From: JANQIO01 sp965601975
GTDB taxonomy: Bacteria > Pseudomonadota > Gammaproteobacteria > Pseudomonadales > Halieaceae
Length of the DNA stretch: 64,000 nt
Reading direction: 5' to 3'
NCBI GenBank assembly: GCA_965601975.1
Contig: OZ271856.1
Location: 1,736,001 to 1,800,000, forward strand
Below are positions 27,792 through 37,289 of this stretch, piece by piece. Numbering within the stretch: position 1 is the stretch's first letter; every line of letters starts with the position of its first letter. The notes under the pieces are model-generated. The model saw nothing but the letters and a program-made list of their open reading frames with translations. It was not told the DNA's origin and did not search any database. Made by a program: the position numbers and the translations under genes.

Positions 27792-28832
27792 ATGGCATCA
27801 CCGGATCCTATTCGCCTGGCTGGAGCTACCGGGTCTCCCTATACACAGAAAATGCTGGCGCTGCTGCGATACCGGCGCATTCCCTATGCCGTGAGCTGGG
27901 GCGCTGCAGAGACCTTCTGCGATGCCCACGGCGTGGAGCGTCCAAGACCGGTGCTGATGCCGACCTTCCTGTTCGATGAAGAGGGCGGGCTTCGCGCCGC
28001 CGTCGATTCAACCCCCATCATCCGTCGCCTGGAGTCCATGTACGAAGGGCGTTCGGTACTGCCGCAGGATCCGGCGCTGGCGTTTATCGACTACTTGCTC
28101 GAGGACTTTGGCGACGAGTGGTGCACCAAGTACATGTTCCACTACCGCTGGCACTTTGAGGCGGATGCCGACAACGCCGGTAACCTACTGCCGCTAGGGA
28201 TGGATGTGAGTATGCCCGCGGAGCACGTGGCTCAGTTCAAGGAACACTTCTCTGCCCGCCAGATCGGGCGGCTCTACGTGGTGGGTTCCAATGACACCAC
28301 CGCACCGGTGATCGATGCGAGCTACCGTCGCTTCCTGGCGGCGATGGATGATCACCTCGCCAACCAGAAATTCATGCTCGGTGGCCGCCCGGGGGCGGGT
28401 GATTTTGGTCTCTACGGTCAGCTGACCCAATTGGTGGGTTTCGATCCCACGCCGAGGACCATTGCCCACGAGGTGTCATCGCGCACGGTGGCCTGGGTGA
28501 ACCAGATGGCTGACCAGGGTGGCCTGGAGCCTACGGAACAGGACTGGTTGGCCATCGACGCCCAGCCGGATAGCCTCAAGGGGCTGCTGAATGAGATCGG
28601 CAGGGTTTACGCCCCGGCCCAACTGGCAAACGCCCAGGCGGTCATTAACGGTGAAAAGACCTGGGAGTGCGAAATCGACGGCTCCCCCTGGACCCAGCAG
28701 ACCTTCCCCTACCAGGCCAAGTGCCTGCAGTGGACCAACGAGCAGTATCGCGCGCTGAGTGACGCCGATCGCGCCAGTGTGGACGCCCTGCTGGCGGGGA
28801 CCGGTGTGGAAGCCATGCTCTCACTGGAATAG
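27792..28832 (+). CDS. glutathione S-transferase-like protein
   Basis: 346 residues from ATG 27792 with AGGAGG well placed. The N-terminal 90 residues have the GST thioredoxin fold (LAGATGSPYTQKMLALLRYR, then VLMPTFLFDEEGGLRAAVDS with the Pro and the downstream Asp-Ser pair). The helical part contains LGGRPGAGDFGLYGQLTQL, the GST N-capping region. It is about 130 residues longer than a typical GST because of an insertion at 95-180 and a C-terminal extension rich in Trp and Gln. Substrate unknown. Confidence 0.72.
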   Translation: MASPDPIRLAGATGSPYTQKMLALLRYRRIPYAVSWGAAETFCDAHGVERPRPVLMPTFLFDEEGGLRAAVDSTPIIRRLESMYEGRSVLPQDPALAFIDYLLEDFGDEWCTKYMFHYRWHFEADADNAGNLLPLGMDVSMPAEHVAQFKEHFSARQIGRLYVVGSNDTTAPVIDASYRRFLAAMDDHLANQKFMLGGRPGAGDFGLYGQLTQLVGFDPTPRTIAHEVSSRTVAWVNQMADQGGLEPTEQDWLAIDAQPDSLKGLLNEIGRVYAPAQLANAQAVINGEKTWECEIDGSPWTQQTFPYQAKCLQWTNEQYRALSDADRASVDALLAGTGVEAMLSLE

Positions 28833-28930
28833 CGTGTGGAGGACGTTCCCGCACTTCCGGAGTAAACTGCCGACTGGCTGTGGCAGAGAACTGTGTTTGC
28901 CCACAGCGGCAGAAACAGGAGACTGACCCC

Positions 28931-30916
28931 ATGGCCTTCCGTAACAACCCTTTCCCAGCCCTGTTGCTGGCTCCGCTGGTCTGTGTGCTGGTGGCCTGCC
29001 AGGACGAGCCTGGTGTTCGCGATACCACTCCCGGAAGCCAGGGTAATTCCCCGGCGACCGAGGCGACGGCGGCGGCCAACGCGGCGGTGGCCGATGCACT
29101 CGATATCGGCAACCCGCGAGACTTCGAGGATGCCACCCGGGGACTCATTGCGTCTGCCGACCCGCTGATCATCCGCATGGATGACGGCACCATCGTCTGG
29201 GACAGCTCCAGCTACGACTTTGTCGAAGGCGAGGCGCCCGCCAGCGTCAATCCCAGCCTGTGGCGCCAGGCGAAGCTGAACAATATCCACGGCCTGTTCG
29301 AGGTGACGGAAGGCGTCTACCAGCTGCGCGGCTTCGACCTGTCAAATATGAGCATCATCGTGGGCGAACGGGGCTGGATTGTGGTCGATCCTTTGACCAC
29401 AAAGGAAACCGCGGCCGCGGCCCTGGCCTTCGCTCGCGAACACCTTGAGGCGAAGCCTGTCACCGCGGTCCTGATCACCCACTCGCATATCGACCATTTC
29501 GGGGGCGTACTCTCCGTGCTGGAAGCGGACGGCAGCACCGAGATCATTGCCCCGGTGGGCTTCATGGAGGAGGCCACAAGCGAGAATGTGATCGCCGGCA
29601 CAACCATGAGCCGGCGTGCCATGTATATGTATGGCAGGCAACTGGAGCGTTCGCCTAAAGGCCATGTGGACACGGGTCTGGGCAAGAGCCCGGCATTCGG
29701 CAGTCCCGGCATCGCCCGGCCTACCCGCATCATCGAAACCACCGGTGAACAGGTGACCATCGACGGGGTGCAGTTCATCTTCCAGAACGCGGCCGGGTCT
29801 GAGGCGCCGGCGGAGTTCACGTTCTACCTGCCGGAGCAGAAGGCGTTCTGTGGCGCCGAGGTTCTGTCGCGGAATATGCACAACCTGTACACCCTGCGCG
29901 GTGCGAAGGTGCGCGATGCGCGCAAGTGGAGCGCCTATATCGACGAGACAATGCGATTGTTCCCCGAGGCGGAAGTGTATTTTGCGAGCCACCATTGGCC
30001 GCTGTGGGGGAACGCCGACATCATCGACTTCATGAAAAAGCAGCGCGATGGCTACCGCTATATTCACGACCAGACCCTGCGACTGGCTTCCCAGGGGATG
30101 ACACCCGGGGAGATCGCCGAGGCCATTGAGATGCCCACGTCCCTGCGCGAAAGCTTTCCCAATCGCGGCTATTACGGCACGGTGAAGCACAACTCGCGCG
30201 CGGTCTACCAACGCTATTTTGGTTGGTACGACGGCAACCCCGCGCACCTGGACCCGCTGCCGCCATCGGTAGCCGCCGGTCGCTACGTGGAAGCCATGGG
30301 GGGCGCGGATGCCGTCCTCGCGCTTGCGCAAACCGCCTTCGACAATGGCGACTATCGTTGGGCCGCCGAAATACTCAATCATCTCGTCTTTGCCGAGCCC
30401 GGTAACGACGGCGCCCGGACACTACTCGCCAACACCTATGACCAGCTGGGCTACCAGGCCGAATCCGGCCCCTGGCGCGATGTGTACCTGACCGGCGCGC
30501 TGGAGTTGCGACAGGGTCCGCCGAAGCAGGGGCTCGGCCTCGCCAATGCAGGCGACCTGCTGCGCGAGACGCCGATCGATGAGTTTATGCAGGTCATCGC
30601 TGTCACGCTCAACGGCCCGAAGGCGGACGGGAAAGACTACACGTTCAACTTCATATTCACGGATGTGGGCGAGACGCACACGCTGAAACTCGAAAACGCG
30701 GTGCTGCAACACCGCCGCGACGACCCGGCCACCGACGCCAATGCCACGATCCGCATCACCCACGCGCTGTTCGTGAAGATGCTGACCGGCCAGGCCGGCA
30801 TCAAGGACACCATTTTTTCTGACGACGTGTCGCTGGAAGGCTCCGGTATCGACCTGGTCCGCTTCTTCGCACTACTGGACCCTGCGGATGAGGTCTTTTC
30901 CATCGTCACGCCCTGA
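28931..30916 (+). CDS. alkylsulfatase-like MBL lipoprotein (SdsA/YjcS family)
   Basis: 661 residues from ATG 28931 with CAGGAG upstream; earlier in-frame starts overlap the previous gene. LLLAPLVCVLVACQ is a lipoprotein signal. The MBL core (ITHSHIDHFGG) is followed by the SdsA-type features: PDxx-like AEFTFYLPEQKAF, ASHHWPLWG, a helical dimerisation region (GNDGARTLLANTYDQLGYQA) and a C-terminal SCP2-like domain from about 520. Members hydrolyse primary or secondary alkyl sulfates such as dodecyl sulfate. Its place after the arylsulfatase cluster fits use of sulfate esters. Confidence 0.88.
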   Translation: MAFRNNPFPALLLAPLVCVLVACQDEPGVRDTTPGSQGNSPATEATAAANAAVADALDIGNPRDFEDATRGLIASADPLIIRMDDGTIVWDSSSYDFVEGEAPASVNPSLWRQAKLNNIHGLFEVTEGVYQLRGFDLSNMSIIVGERGWIVVDPLTTKETAAAALAFAREHLEAKPVTAVLITHSHIDHFGGVLSVLEADGSTEIIAPVGFMEEATSENVIAGTTMSRRAMYMYGRQLERSPKGHVDTGLGKSPAFGSPGIARPTRIIETTGEQVTIDGVQFIFQNAAGSEAPAEFTFYLPEQKAFCGAEVLSRNMHNLYTLRGAKVRDARKWSAYIDETMRLFPEAEVYFASHHWPLWGNADIIDFMKKQRDGYRYIHDQTLRLASQGMTPGEIAEAIEMPTSLRESFPNRGYYGTVKHNSRAVYQRYFGWYDGNPAHLDPLPPSVAAGRYVEAMGGADAVLALAQTAFDNGDYRWAAEILNHLVFAEPGNDGARTLLANTYDQLGYQAESGPWRDVYLTGALELRQGPPKQGLGLANAGDLLRETPIDEFMQVIAVTLNGPKADGKDYTFNFIFTDVGETHTLKLENAVLQHRRDDPATDANATIRITHALFVKMLTGQAGIKDTIFSDDVSLEGSGIDLVRFFALLDPADEVFSIVTP

Positions 30917-31019
30917 TGCAGATGGGTGCCGGAATCATGGCCTTCGCTGGCACCTGGCCCGGAGATGTGCTTTATACATCGTGTAGATGCTTCAACATTG
31001 ATAGCTAAGAACTGACTCA

Positions 31020-31754
31020 ATGGAATTCGCTCCGCTTCTTGCGAGTGGGCTGATGGCGGTCGTCATCCTCGTCGCCGCCCAAATCGGCGACCTCTGGGAG
31101 GGCCGAAGGGGCGTGCGGTCCTTCAACGTGGGTATCGCTGTGGCCTACGTTTTTGTCGACCTGTTCCCTCACCTCGCCTATTGGCAGCACTCCCTGCTGG
31201 CGTCTCCAGACCCCTATCGCAATGACATCGGGCACCTCATTTTTACCATTGCCCTGGTAGGCTTTGTATTCAACCTGGGGCTTGTGCTTGGCTCTGGACG
31301 TGGCCGGGAACATGAGGGTAAGAAGCCGCTTATTGGTCTCGGAGATCACAGTGGTTTTACCACGGCCAGCCTGGCGGTTTACTGTTTCATGGTCGGATAC
31401 ATCACGACTACCCGAAAAATGGTAAGCCCACTGGAGCTGGCGCTGTTTACAATGGCAATGTGCGTTCACTTTGCGGGTCTCGCCAGCCTGCTCGAGGAGC
31501 AGAGCAGCCGGGTATACGCCAGTGTCACGCGCTACGTGCTCGCCGCGAGTGTCATTGTGGGCAGCGTGGTCGGTATCATCATCGATATCACGCTAATGTA
31601 CAGGGCTTTGCTCTATGCCTTTGTGAGCGGCACCGTCGTGGTGGTTGCTGCGGCATACGAATTGCCAAGACTCAGGAGTCGAAACGAGTTCCCGCTATTC
31701 GCCGCAGGAGCGGCCAGCTTCGCCGTGATCATGTTTCTTGTCGAAAGCCACTAG
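31020..31754 (+). CDS. polytopic membrane protein, unknown function
   Basis: 244 residues with about seven hydrophobic segments, beginning PLLASGLMAVVILVAAQIGD and ending FPLFAAGAASFAVIMFLV. Polar residues within the membrane part include Asp24, His61 and a conserved-looking HFAGL, loosely reminiscent of ZIP-type metal transporters, but I cannot support that. The ribosome binding site is weak. It stands alone between the alkylsulfatase and a convergent MscS gene. Confidence 0.6.
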   Translation: MEFAPLLASGLMAVVILVAAQIGDLWEGRRGVRSFNVGIAVAYVFVDLFPHLAYWQHSLLASPDPYRNDIGHLIFTIALVGFVFNLGLVLGSGRGREHEGKKPLIGLGDHSGFTTASLAVYCFMVGYITTTRKMVSPLELALFTMAMCVHFAGLASLLEEQSSRVYASVTRYVLAASVIVGSVVGIIIDITLMYRALLYAFVSGTVVVVAAAYELPRLRSRNEFPLFAAGAASFAVIMFLVESH

Positions 31755-31805
31755 GGCCAACGCAGGCGTTATCATTCCCGGCCCGCGGTCGCGCTCGATC
31801 CAGCC

Positions 31806-32819
31806 TCAGAGGCTGCCTGGCTCGCTGGTAGGCGTGCTCTCTCCCGCAAGCAGGGCTTCATCCAAACGCTCGAGCTCGTCCAGTTTTCGCTCGACCAGGT
31901 CCTGGGCAGCCTCCGGGCTGATATTGAGCTCCTCCGCATTCTCCTGGAGATTCTCGATTTCCTCCACCAGGCCCTCCCGGGCCTCCACCTGTTCAGCCTT
32001 GTCGAAAATAATCTTGTCGATGTCGACGTCCGGGGTGGCGACAAGCCGGCGGCGGCTCTTGACGTCGCCCGGGCGCGCGCGGGTGATCTCCAGCGGCATG
32101 GGTCCCACCAGTTCGATGTCAGACTCGTCGAGGCGCTCGAGAATCGCCCGATTGAGCGCAGAGCGAACCGTGAGCAGGCGGCTGTCGTCATCGATCATAC
32201 CGCTGACCTGGTAGGTGATGGCCTCATCGGAGATTTCCAGCACCTGGGTGAACGGTTCCAGCAGTTCGGTGTCCCTGGCTGCCTTGATCAGCGAATCTTC
32301 GACGATCGAGAAGTGGGTTTCATTGTCCAGCGGTATCGAGACTGACACCAGTGCACCGCGGCTCGAGACAACGGTAATCGGCTCGCTGGTCAGGTAGGCG
32401 TTGGGCAGGGACACCAGCTCATGCGCACTAGTCTGTATCTCGGTATCAAACAGGCCGCGCTCGGTGACCCGCCCGGCGTGATCGCCGACCCGGATATGGT
32501 CGCCGGTCTTGAACGGCTGATTCAGCCGCAGCATCAGCCCGGCCATGGCGTTTTCGAAAATGTTGTTGGATGAAAGCGCAATCCCGCCTGAAACGATGAT
32601 GCCGAAGATGCCGAGAATCTGCAGCTCGACCTCGTCGCTGACAGGCAGCGCAAGAATAATCGCGGCCAGGCCCAGCAGTATCAGCCCGGCCATGGCCAGG
32701 TGGCGGGGCAGTCGCGCTTCCTTCGTGGGTTTGGGCGCGCGACTGAACAGGTACCAGCGCGCCGTCGCCAGTCCGACGAATACCAGCACGGCCGTTACGA
32801 TTGTCGGGAAATAGTCCAT
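31806..32819 (-). CDS. MscS-family mechanosensitive channel (short form)
   Basis: 337 residues. Two or three N-terminal membrane segments lead to the pore region (GIFGIIVSGGIALSSNNIFE) and the conserved beta domain NQPFKTGDHIRVGDHAGRVT, then ELVSLPNAYLTSEPITV, as in MscS. The C-terminal 80 residues are acidic coiled coil (EEIENLQENAEELNISPEAA), longer than in E. coli MscS. It is the third MscS homologue in this window and lies 108 bases from a divergent Na/Pi cotransporter. Confidence 0.9.
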   Translation of the reverse strand: MDYFPTIVTAVLVFVGLATARWYLFSRAPKPTKEARLPRHLAMAGLILLGLAAIILALPVSDEVELQILGIFGIIVSGGIALSSNNIFENAMAGLMLRLNQPFKTGDHIRVGDHAGRVTERGLFDTEIQTSAHELVSLPNAYLTSEPITVVSSRGALVSVSIPLDNETHFSIVEDSLIKAARDTELLEPFTQVLEISDEAITYQVSGMIDDDSRLLTVRSALNRAILERLDESDIELVGPMPLEITRARPGDVKSRRRLVATPDVDIDKIIFDKAEQVEAREGLVEEIENLQENAEELNISPEAAQDLVERKLDELERLDEALLAGESTPTSEPGSL

Positions 32820-32927
32820 TTATCTACCAGATCCTTGCGAGCGCCGACCTTGTCCTACACTGAATCTATTCAACGAGGTTAGCACAATGAACACGCTTGC
32901 AATCCTTCAGCCGGCAAGGGGATAACG

Positions 32928-34607
32928 ATGACAGAACTCAATACCATGGCCATGACCATACAGCTGCTCGGTGGGCTCGCCCTGTTCCTGTATGGCATGG
33001 AGAAGATGACCGAGGGTCTCAAGGCGGCGGCTGGTAACCAGATGAACGTGCTGCTGGCGAAGCTGACCAGCAATCCTGTGCTTGGAGCGATCACTGGTAC
33101 GGTTGTGACCGCGGTTATTCAATCCTCCTCCGTTACCACGGTGCTGGTAGTGGGCTTTGTCAGCGCGGGTCTAATGACGCTGGTGCAATCGGTCGGCGTG
33201 ATCTTCGGCGCCAACATTGGCACGACGGTTACTGCGCAGATTGTGGCGTTCAATACCACTGCACTGGCACTGCCGTTGATCACGGTCGGTTTCGCAATGA
33301 CCTTCATCTCGAAGCAGGGAATGGCGCGTCACTACGGCGCCCTCCTGATGGGCCTGGGCCTCATCTTCTACGGCATGGCGGCCATGGGTACTGCGATGTC
33401 GCCACTGCGCACACACGCGGGTTTCGCGGAGCTGCTGCAGTCGTTGCAGAACCCGGTGCTGGGGATGCTGGCAGGCGCCGTTTTCACTGCGCTGGTGCAG
33501 TCGTCTTCGGCAACGATTGGCCTGGCGGTGGTGATGGCTACCCAGGGGCTGCTGTCGCTGCCTGCGGGTATCGCAATTCTCTTCGGAGCCAAGATCGGTA
33601 CCGGAATCACCGCGGTACTGGCGTCGATCGGAAAGCCACAGGATGCCAAGCGAGCGGCCACTGTGCACGTTATGTTCAACGTGTTGGGCGCGGCAATCTG
33701 GTTGCCCTTCATCGCCCAGCTCGCCTGGATGGCTGAATCCGTTTCCCCGGTGGCGGACCATTTGTACGGTGTAGAGCGTCTGGCCGAAGAGGTGCCGCGT
33801 CAGATTGCCAACGCTGCGACTATCTGGGCCCTGGCCAATACAGTGATCTTCCTGCCGTTTGCCACGTTTTTTGCGATGATGGCGACCCGGCTTATCCCTG
33901 AGCGGGTCGTAGAAGTGAAGGCGATAATCGAGCCGAGGTTCCTGGACGTCGAATTGATCCAGGTGCCGGCGGTGGCACTTGAGCGTGCGCGCATGGAACT
34001 GGGGCACATGGCTGAATTGACCGAGCAGATGCTGATGAAGGTCAGGTCGGCCTTTGAGACGCGAGATGTGACTGAGTTGTCCCAGCACTACGATCAGATC
34101 GTGGTCCTGCGCGACGCGATCCTTGGCTACCTGCAGCAGGTGGGGCGCAGTGTACTGAGTGATGCCGACGCCGAAGCCCACGCGCGGCTGGTCGCGGCAG
34201 CGGGGGAAATAGAGTATCTGGGCGCAGCCATTGGCCGCGACCTGGCACCGCTGGCTCAAACGCTGAAAGCTGCAGACATTGAAGAATCACCAGAGACAAC
34301 CGAGCTGCTGGAAGATCTGTTGTCAGCGATTCGGGACGCTGTCAATTCTGCACTCACTGCACTGGTGGATGGTGATGAGCGGGCAGCCCAGGGTGTGGTG
34401 GCGCGTCGCGATGCCATTCTCGATCTCAGCACCCGGCTGCGCCGCCTGCAGGCCTCGCGTCTTGCCAAGGACGATCCGGACCGGCTTCTCAAGCACCGCG
34501 CGCATTTGGAGATACTGGACAAACTGCGGCGGATATACAGCGTCGCCGAACACATGTCGATTTCTGTGCTGCCGCGAGGTGTGCTCGCCGGGGAGCTTTC
34601 CACCTAG
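32928..34607 (+). CDS. Na/Pi cotransporter family protein with PhoU-like tail
   Basis: 559 residues. The family hallmark repeat is seen twice: VVTAVIQSSSVTTVLVVGFV and VFTALVQSSSATIGLAVVMA, each a QSSS motif in an inverted-repeat half of the transporter; between them lies VGVIFGANIGTTVTAQ, and GAKIGTGITAV repeats the GxxIGT element. The C-terminal 200 residues are helical and PhoU-like. It should import phosphate with sodium or act in phosphate homeostasis. ATG 32928 follows AAGGGG. Confidence 0.9.
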   Translation: MTELNTMAMTIQLLGGLALFLYGMEKMTEGLKAAAGNQMNVLLAKLTSNPVLGAITGTVVTAVIQSSSVTTVLVVGFVSAGLMTLVQSVGVIFGANIGTTVTAQIVAFNTTALALPLITVGFAMTFISKQGMARHYGALLMGLGLIFYGMAAMGTAMSPLRTHAGFAELLQSLQNPVLGMLAGAVFTALVQSSSATIGLAVVMATQGLLSLPAGIAILFGAKIGTGITAVLASIGKPQDAKRAATVHVMFNVLGAAIWLPFIAQLAWMAESVSPVADHLYGVERLAEEVPRQIANAATIWALANTVIFLPFATFFAMMATRLIPERVVEVKAIIEPRFLDVELIQVPAVALERARMELGHMAELTEQMLMKVRSAFETRDVTELSQHYDQIVVLRDAILGYLQQVGRSVLSDADAEAHARLVAAAGEIEYLGAAIGRDLAPLAQTLKAADIEESPETTELLEDLLSAIRDAVNSALTALVDGDERAAQGVVARRDAILDLSTRLRRLQASRLAKDDPDRLLKHRAHLEILDKLRRIYSVAEHMSISVLPRGVLAGELST

Positions 34608-34640
34608 CGGGCAAAGCAGTCGACGGCAGCGCCTTTCCCG

Positions 34641-37187
34641 CTACTGCATGGGACCCGGAGCAGCGGGCTTGTCTCTCTTGTCTTCGCCTTCTTCGGTGTC
34701 GTCGTCCTCTGGCTGCTCTTCACCTGGAGAGCCTTTGGGCGGGTAGTCCAGCGTATCGATGATGGCGTCCTTGAGTGGCTCGGGGGTGAGCGGGAAAGGC
34801 AACTGGTCGGACGCCCGCCAGGCATCGACCTCCGCTTCCGCACGCTGGGTGGCCTCGACGTCCATGCCGCTGTCCTCGCCCATGTAGATGGTGGTTGAGG
34901 GGAAGGCGATGGAAGTTCCGCTTTCGGCGATGGCGTCCATGAAGCGCAGCCACAGGTCCTCCTGGATGGCGAAGTACTCGTTCCAGTCGGTGGTCAGGGC
35001 ATACACGCGTACCGCGATATCCAGCGATGATGCGCCGAACCCATGCATCCTGACGCGTAGCGTTTCGTTCTCGATTTTGGGGTGCGCGAAGCAAAGCTGG
35101 CGCATTTTGGCCAGCAGCCAGCGCATCTGCTCTGGCGTGGTTTCGTAGCGCACACCTATGACGGTCTTGATCTGCATCGAATCGCACACCGCCCAGTTGG
35201 TGATCTCCATGTCGGAAAAGACAGCGTTGGGCACCGTGATAAGTGTGCGGTTGCGGGCGCGGATGCGAGTCGATCGGAGTCCGATCTTTTCGACTGTACC
35301 GCTCTGGTCTCCAAAGCTGCAGAAGTCGCCCACGTGCACCGGCCGGTCCGCGAACAGGATGATGCCGCCGAAGATGTTCTCAAGTGTCGGCCTGATGGCC
35401 AGTGCGACCGCCAGGCCGCCGACCCCGAGACCGGCCACCAGTGGTATGACGTCGATGCCGAGGCTGCGTATGCCGTATACGAATAAGGTGACGCCAACAA
35501 CGAACCCAATTGCATTGGCGGCGAGATGCACCAGGCTTTCGAACCGGTCGTCCACGTCCCTGATCCGGTTGAACAGCAAGTCGATGACTGCAACGATTGC
35601 CCGGAAGATGGCCAGGGAAACGAACAGGTAGGTCAGGGCCGTTGCCGTGGTCAGCATCCAGATATTGGCCCAACCCGTCAGGTTGACCTCGTTGTCGAGA
35701 AAGCTGGCGATGACGCGGACAAGTGCGGCAGTGATGACGGGCGGTATTACATGGAGCCATGCCGACCAGCCGAATGCCAGGTCCGACTGGGCAACTGCCA
35801 CCAGCTTGTAGGCGCCCCAGGACAGCGTGCCCAGCAAGATGATGCTCAATAGGAGAGTCATCCACTGCCAGACTGTCTGGCCGGCAAACCGTTCACTCGC
35901 TGCTTCTGGCAGCATATCCACGAATGGTGCCAGCATTGAGAATTCCGGGACCAGCGTGCCTGGTGTCTGAATGTAGCGTTCGTAGAACCCGGGAGACGTG
36001 CCTGCTGACGTGTACTGATCCTCGTTGGTGTTTTCCTCGCCTGCGTAACGACTGGTCTCACCGCGATAGGGTAGATCCTCAACTTTTTTGTAAAAGTCCT
36101 GGACATTGGCCACGGTAAACGCGCTGAAGCGGTATTGCTCGTGCTCGTGACCCTCATTCAGCCTGAGGATTTCGATACCCGTGTGTGGAAACAGCCAGCG
36201 CAGACCCTCTTCGCCTCCGGCGGCCGCCGCCGCTCTCTCACTCGGGATCGCCGTCATCGGGGGCAGCTGCGCCCGGTCAATGATCTCCTTGAGCATCAGG
36301 GCGCTTTCACGACCGACGTCGTCGCGGATCCTCGACGGTACATTGCTCAAGTCCAGTAGCTCCACCGCGCGGTCGATATAAAGCGTCGCTTTCTTTGCCG
36401 CTTCGGCGGCCTCCGCCCTGGTGATGCGTGTGGAGTCCTCGTCCATGGCCTGGTCAACAGCCAATGCGACTTCGTAGGCCTGGTTCATATTGAACAGAAA
36501 CTCGTCGACCACCGCTCGCGGGCTCAATGCTTCGACCGGCCTGAGCGCGTCGCGTATGCGGGTTGCCAATCGGTCGGCGGCCCGGTTTTCTATCAACTGT
36601 TCGTAAAGCTCGTGAGTTTTGCCCGACAGAATGGGCAGGTGCTGGATGCGACGATAGTAATTGTGCAGATTGTTTACGGTGTCGGCCGAGAACACGAACT
36701 CACCGACGCGATCGCCGGAATCAATGCGTGCGATCTCGATGCGCGTCTTGGGAATCCGCCAGCTTGATATACCCAACTGCCGCACCTCATCTGCGTCCGG
36801 GGCTTGATCGAGTGCGTCGGCCGGCAGGCGGTCAAGAATCTCTTTCAGGTAGAGCATGCGGCGGGTTTGCTTGTCCCAGCTGTGGCTGCGGGCGATCTCG
36901 GAGAAATCCAGGGCCTCGCGGCTGCGCTCGGTGGCGATGTTGACGGTTTTGGCGTCGCCACGGGATAGGGCAGCGGCGCCAATTTCGGAGTACCTGATGA
37001 AGTCCTGGAGCGTCGCTTTCGGGCTCGACGCGTCCAGGGGCCGCAGCGGGTTGCTGAAGTAATCTTCTGTATCGGCGAGCGTTGCGGCGGGCAGGGACAG
37101 CAGGAACAGCAAAGACAAAAAGAGTCGCGCGCCCCTGAATCCAGATAAGCCGATTGCCTTGTCCACGATGTTTCCCCAATGCGCCAT
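34641..37187 (-). CDS. large MscS-type channel, paralogue of the 6487 gene
   Basis: 848 residues from the ATG at 37185-37187; the longer open frame upstream overlaps the divergent gene and lacks family sequence. The signal peptide is LFLSLLFLLSLPAATLA. The layout is the same as the 6487 protein: two periplasmic modules with LKEILDRLPADALD and LKEIIDRAQLPPMT segments, membrane helices, then GLGVGGLAVALAIRPTLENI and HVGDFCSFGDQSGTVEKIGL. The C-terminus is acidic. Divergent from the CASTOR-like channel over 102 bases holding a small palindrome. Confidence 0.9.
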   Translation of the reverse strand: MAHWGNIVDKAIGLSGFRGARLFLSLLFLLSLPAATLADTEDYFSNPLRPLDASSPKATLQDFIRYSEIGAAALSRGDAKTVNIATERSREALDFSEIARSHSWDKQTRRMLYLKEILDRLPADALDQAPDADEVRQLGISSWRIPKTRIEIARIDSGDRVGEFVFSADTVNNLHNYYRRIQHLPILSGKTHELYEQLIENRAADRLATRIRDALRPVEALSPRAVVDEFLFNMNQAYEVALAVDQAMDEDSTRITRAEAAEAAKKATLYIDRAVELLDLSNVPSRIRDDVGRESALMLKEIIDRAQLPPMTAIPSERAAAAAGGEEGLRWLFPHTGIEILRLNEGHEHEQYRFSAFTVANVQDFYKKVEDLPYRGETSRYAGEENTNEDQYTSAGTSPGFYERYIQTPGTLVPEFSMLAPFVDMLPEAASERFAGQTVWQWMTLLLSIILLGTLSWGAYKLVAVAQSDLAFGWSAWLHVIPPVITAALVRVIASFLDNEVNLTGWANIWMLTTATALTYLFVSLAIFRAIVAVIDLLFNRIRDVDDRFESLVHLAANAIGFVVGVTLFVYGIRSLGIDVIPLVAGLGVGGLAVALAIRPTLENIFGGIILFADRPVHVGDFCSFGDQSGTVEKIGLRSTRIRARNRTLITVPNAVFSDMEITNWAVCDSMQIKTVIGVRYETTPEQMRWLLAKMRQLCFAHPKIENETLRVRMHGFGASSLDIAVRVYALTTDWNEYFAIQEDLWLRFMDAIAESGTSIAFPSTTIYMGEDSGMDVEATQRAEAEVDAWRASDQLPFPLTPEPLKDAIIDTLDYPPKGSPGEEQPEDDDTEEGEDKRDKPAAPGPMQ

Positions 37188-37230
37188 TTTGCAGTCTAGA
37201 ATACCCGAATCGTGTTGCTGGCGATGTAAA

Positions 37231-37246
37231 TCAATTTTCAAATTGA
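37231..37246. promoter_or_regulatory. palindrome between divergent channel genes
   Basis: TCAATTTTCAAATTGA: 7-base arms around TC, in the 102-base gap between the large MscS gene (-) and the CASTOR-like channel (+). It could be an operator common to both; no regulator is known. Confidence 0.4.
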
Positions 37247-37289
37247 ATCGAGCACGGCGAATGGCGGAGCTTTTGCTAGGATAAATTTC

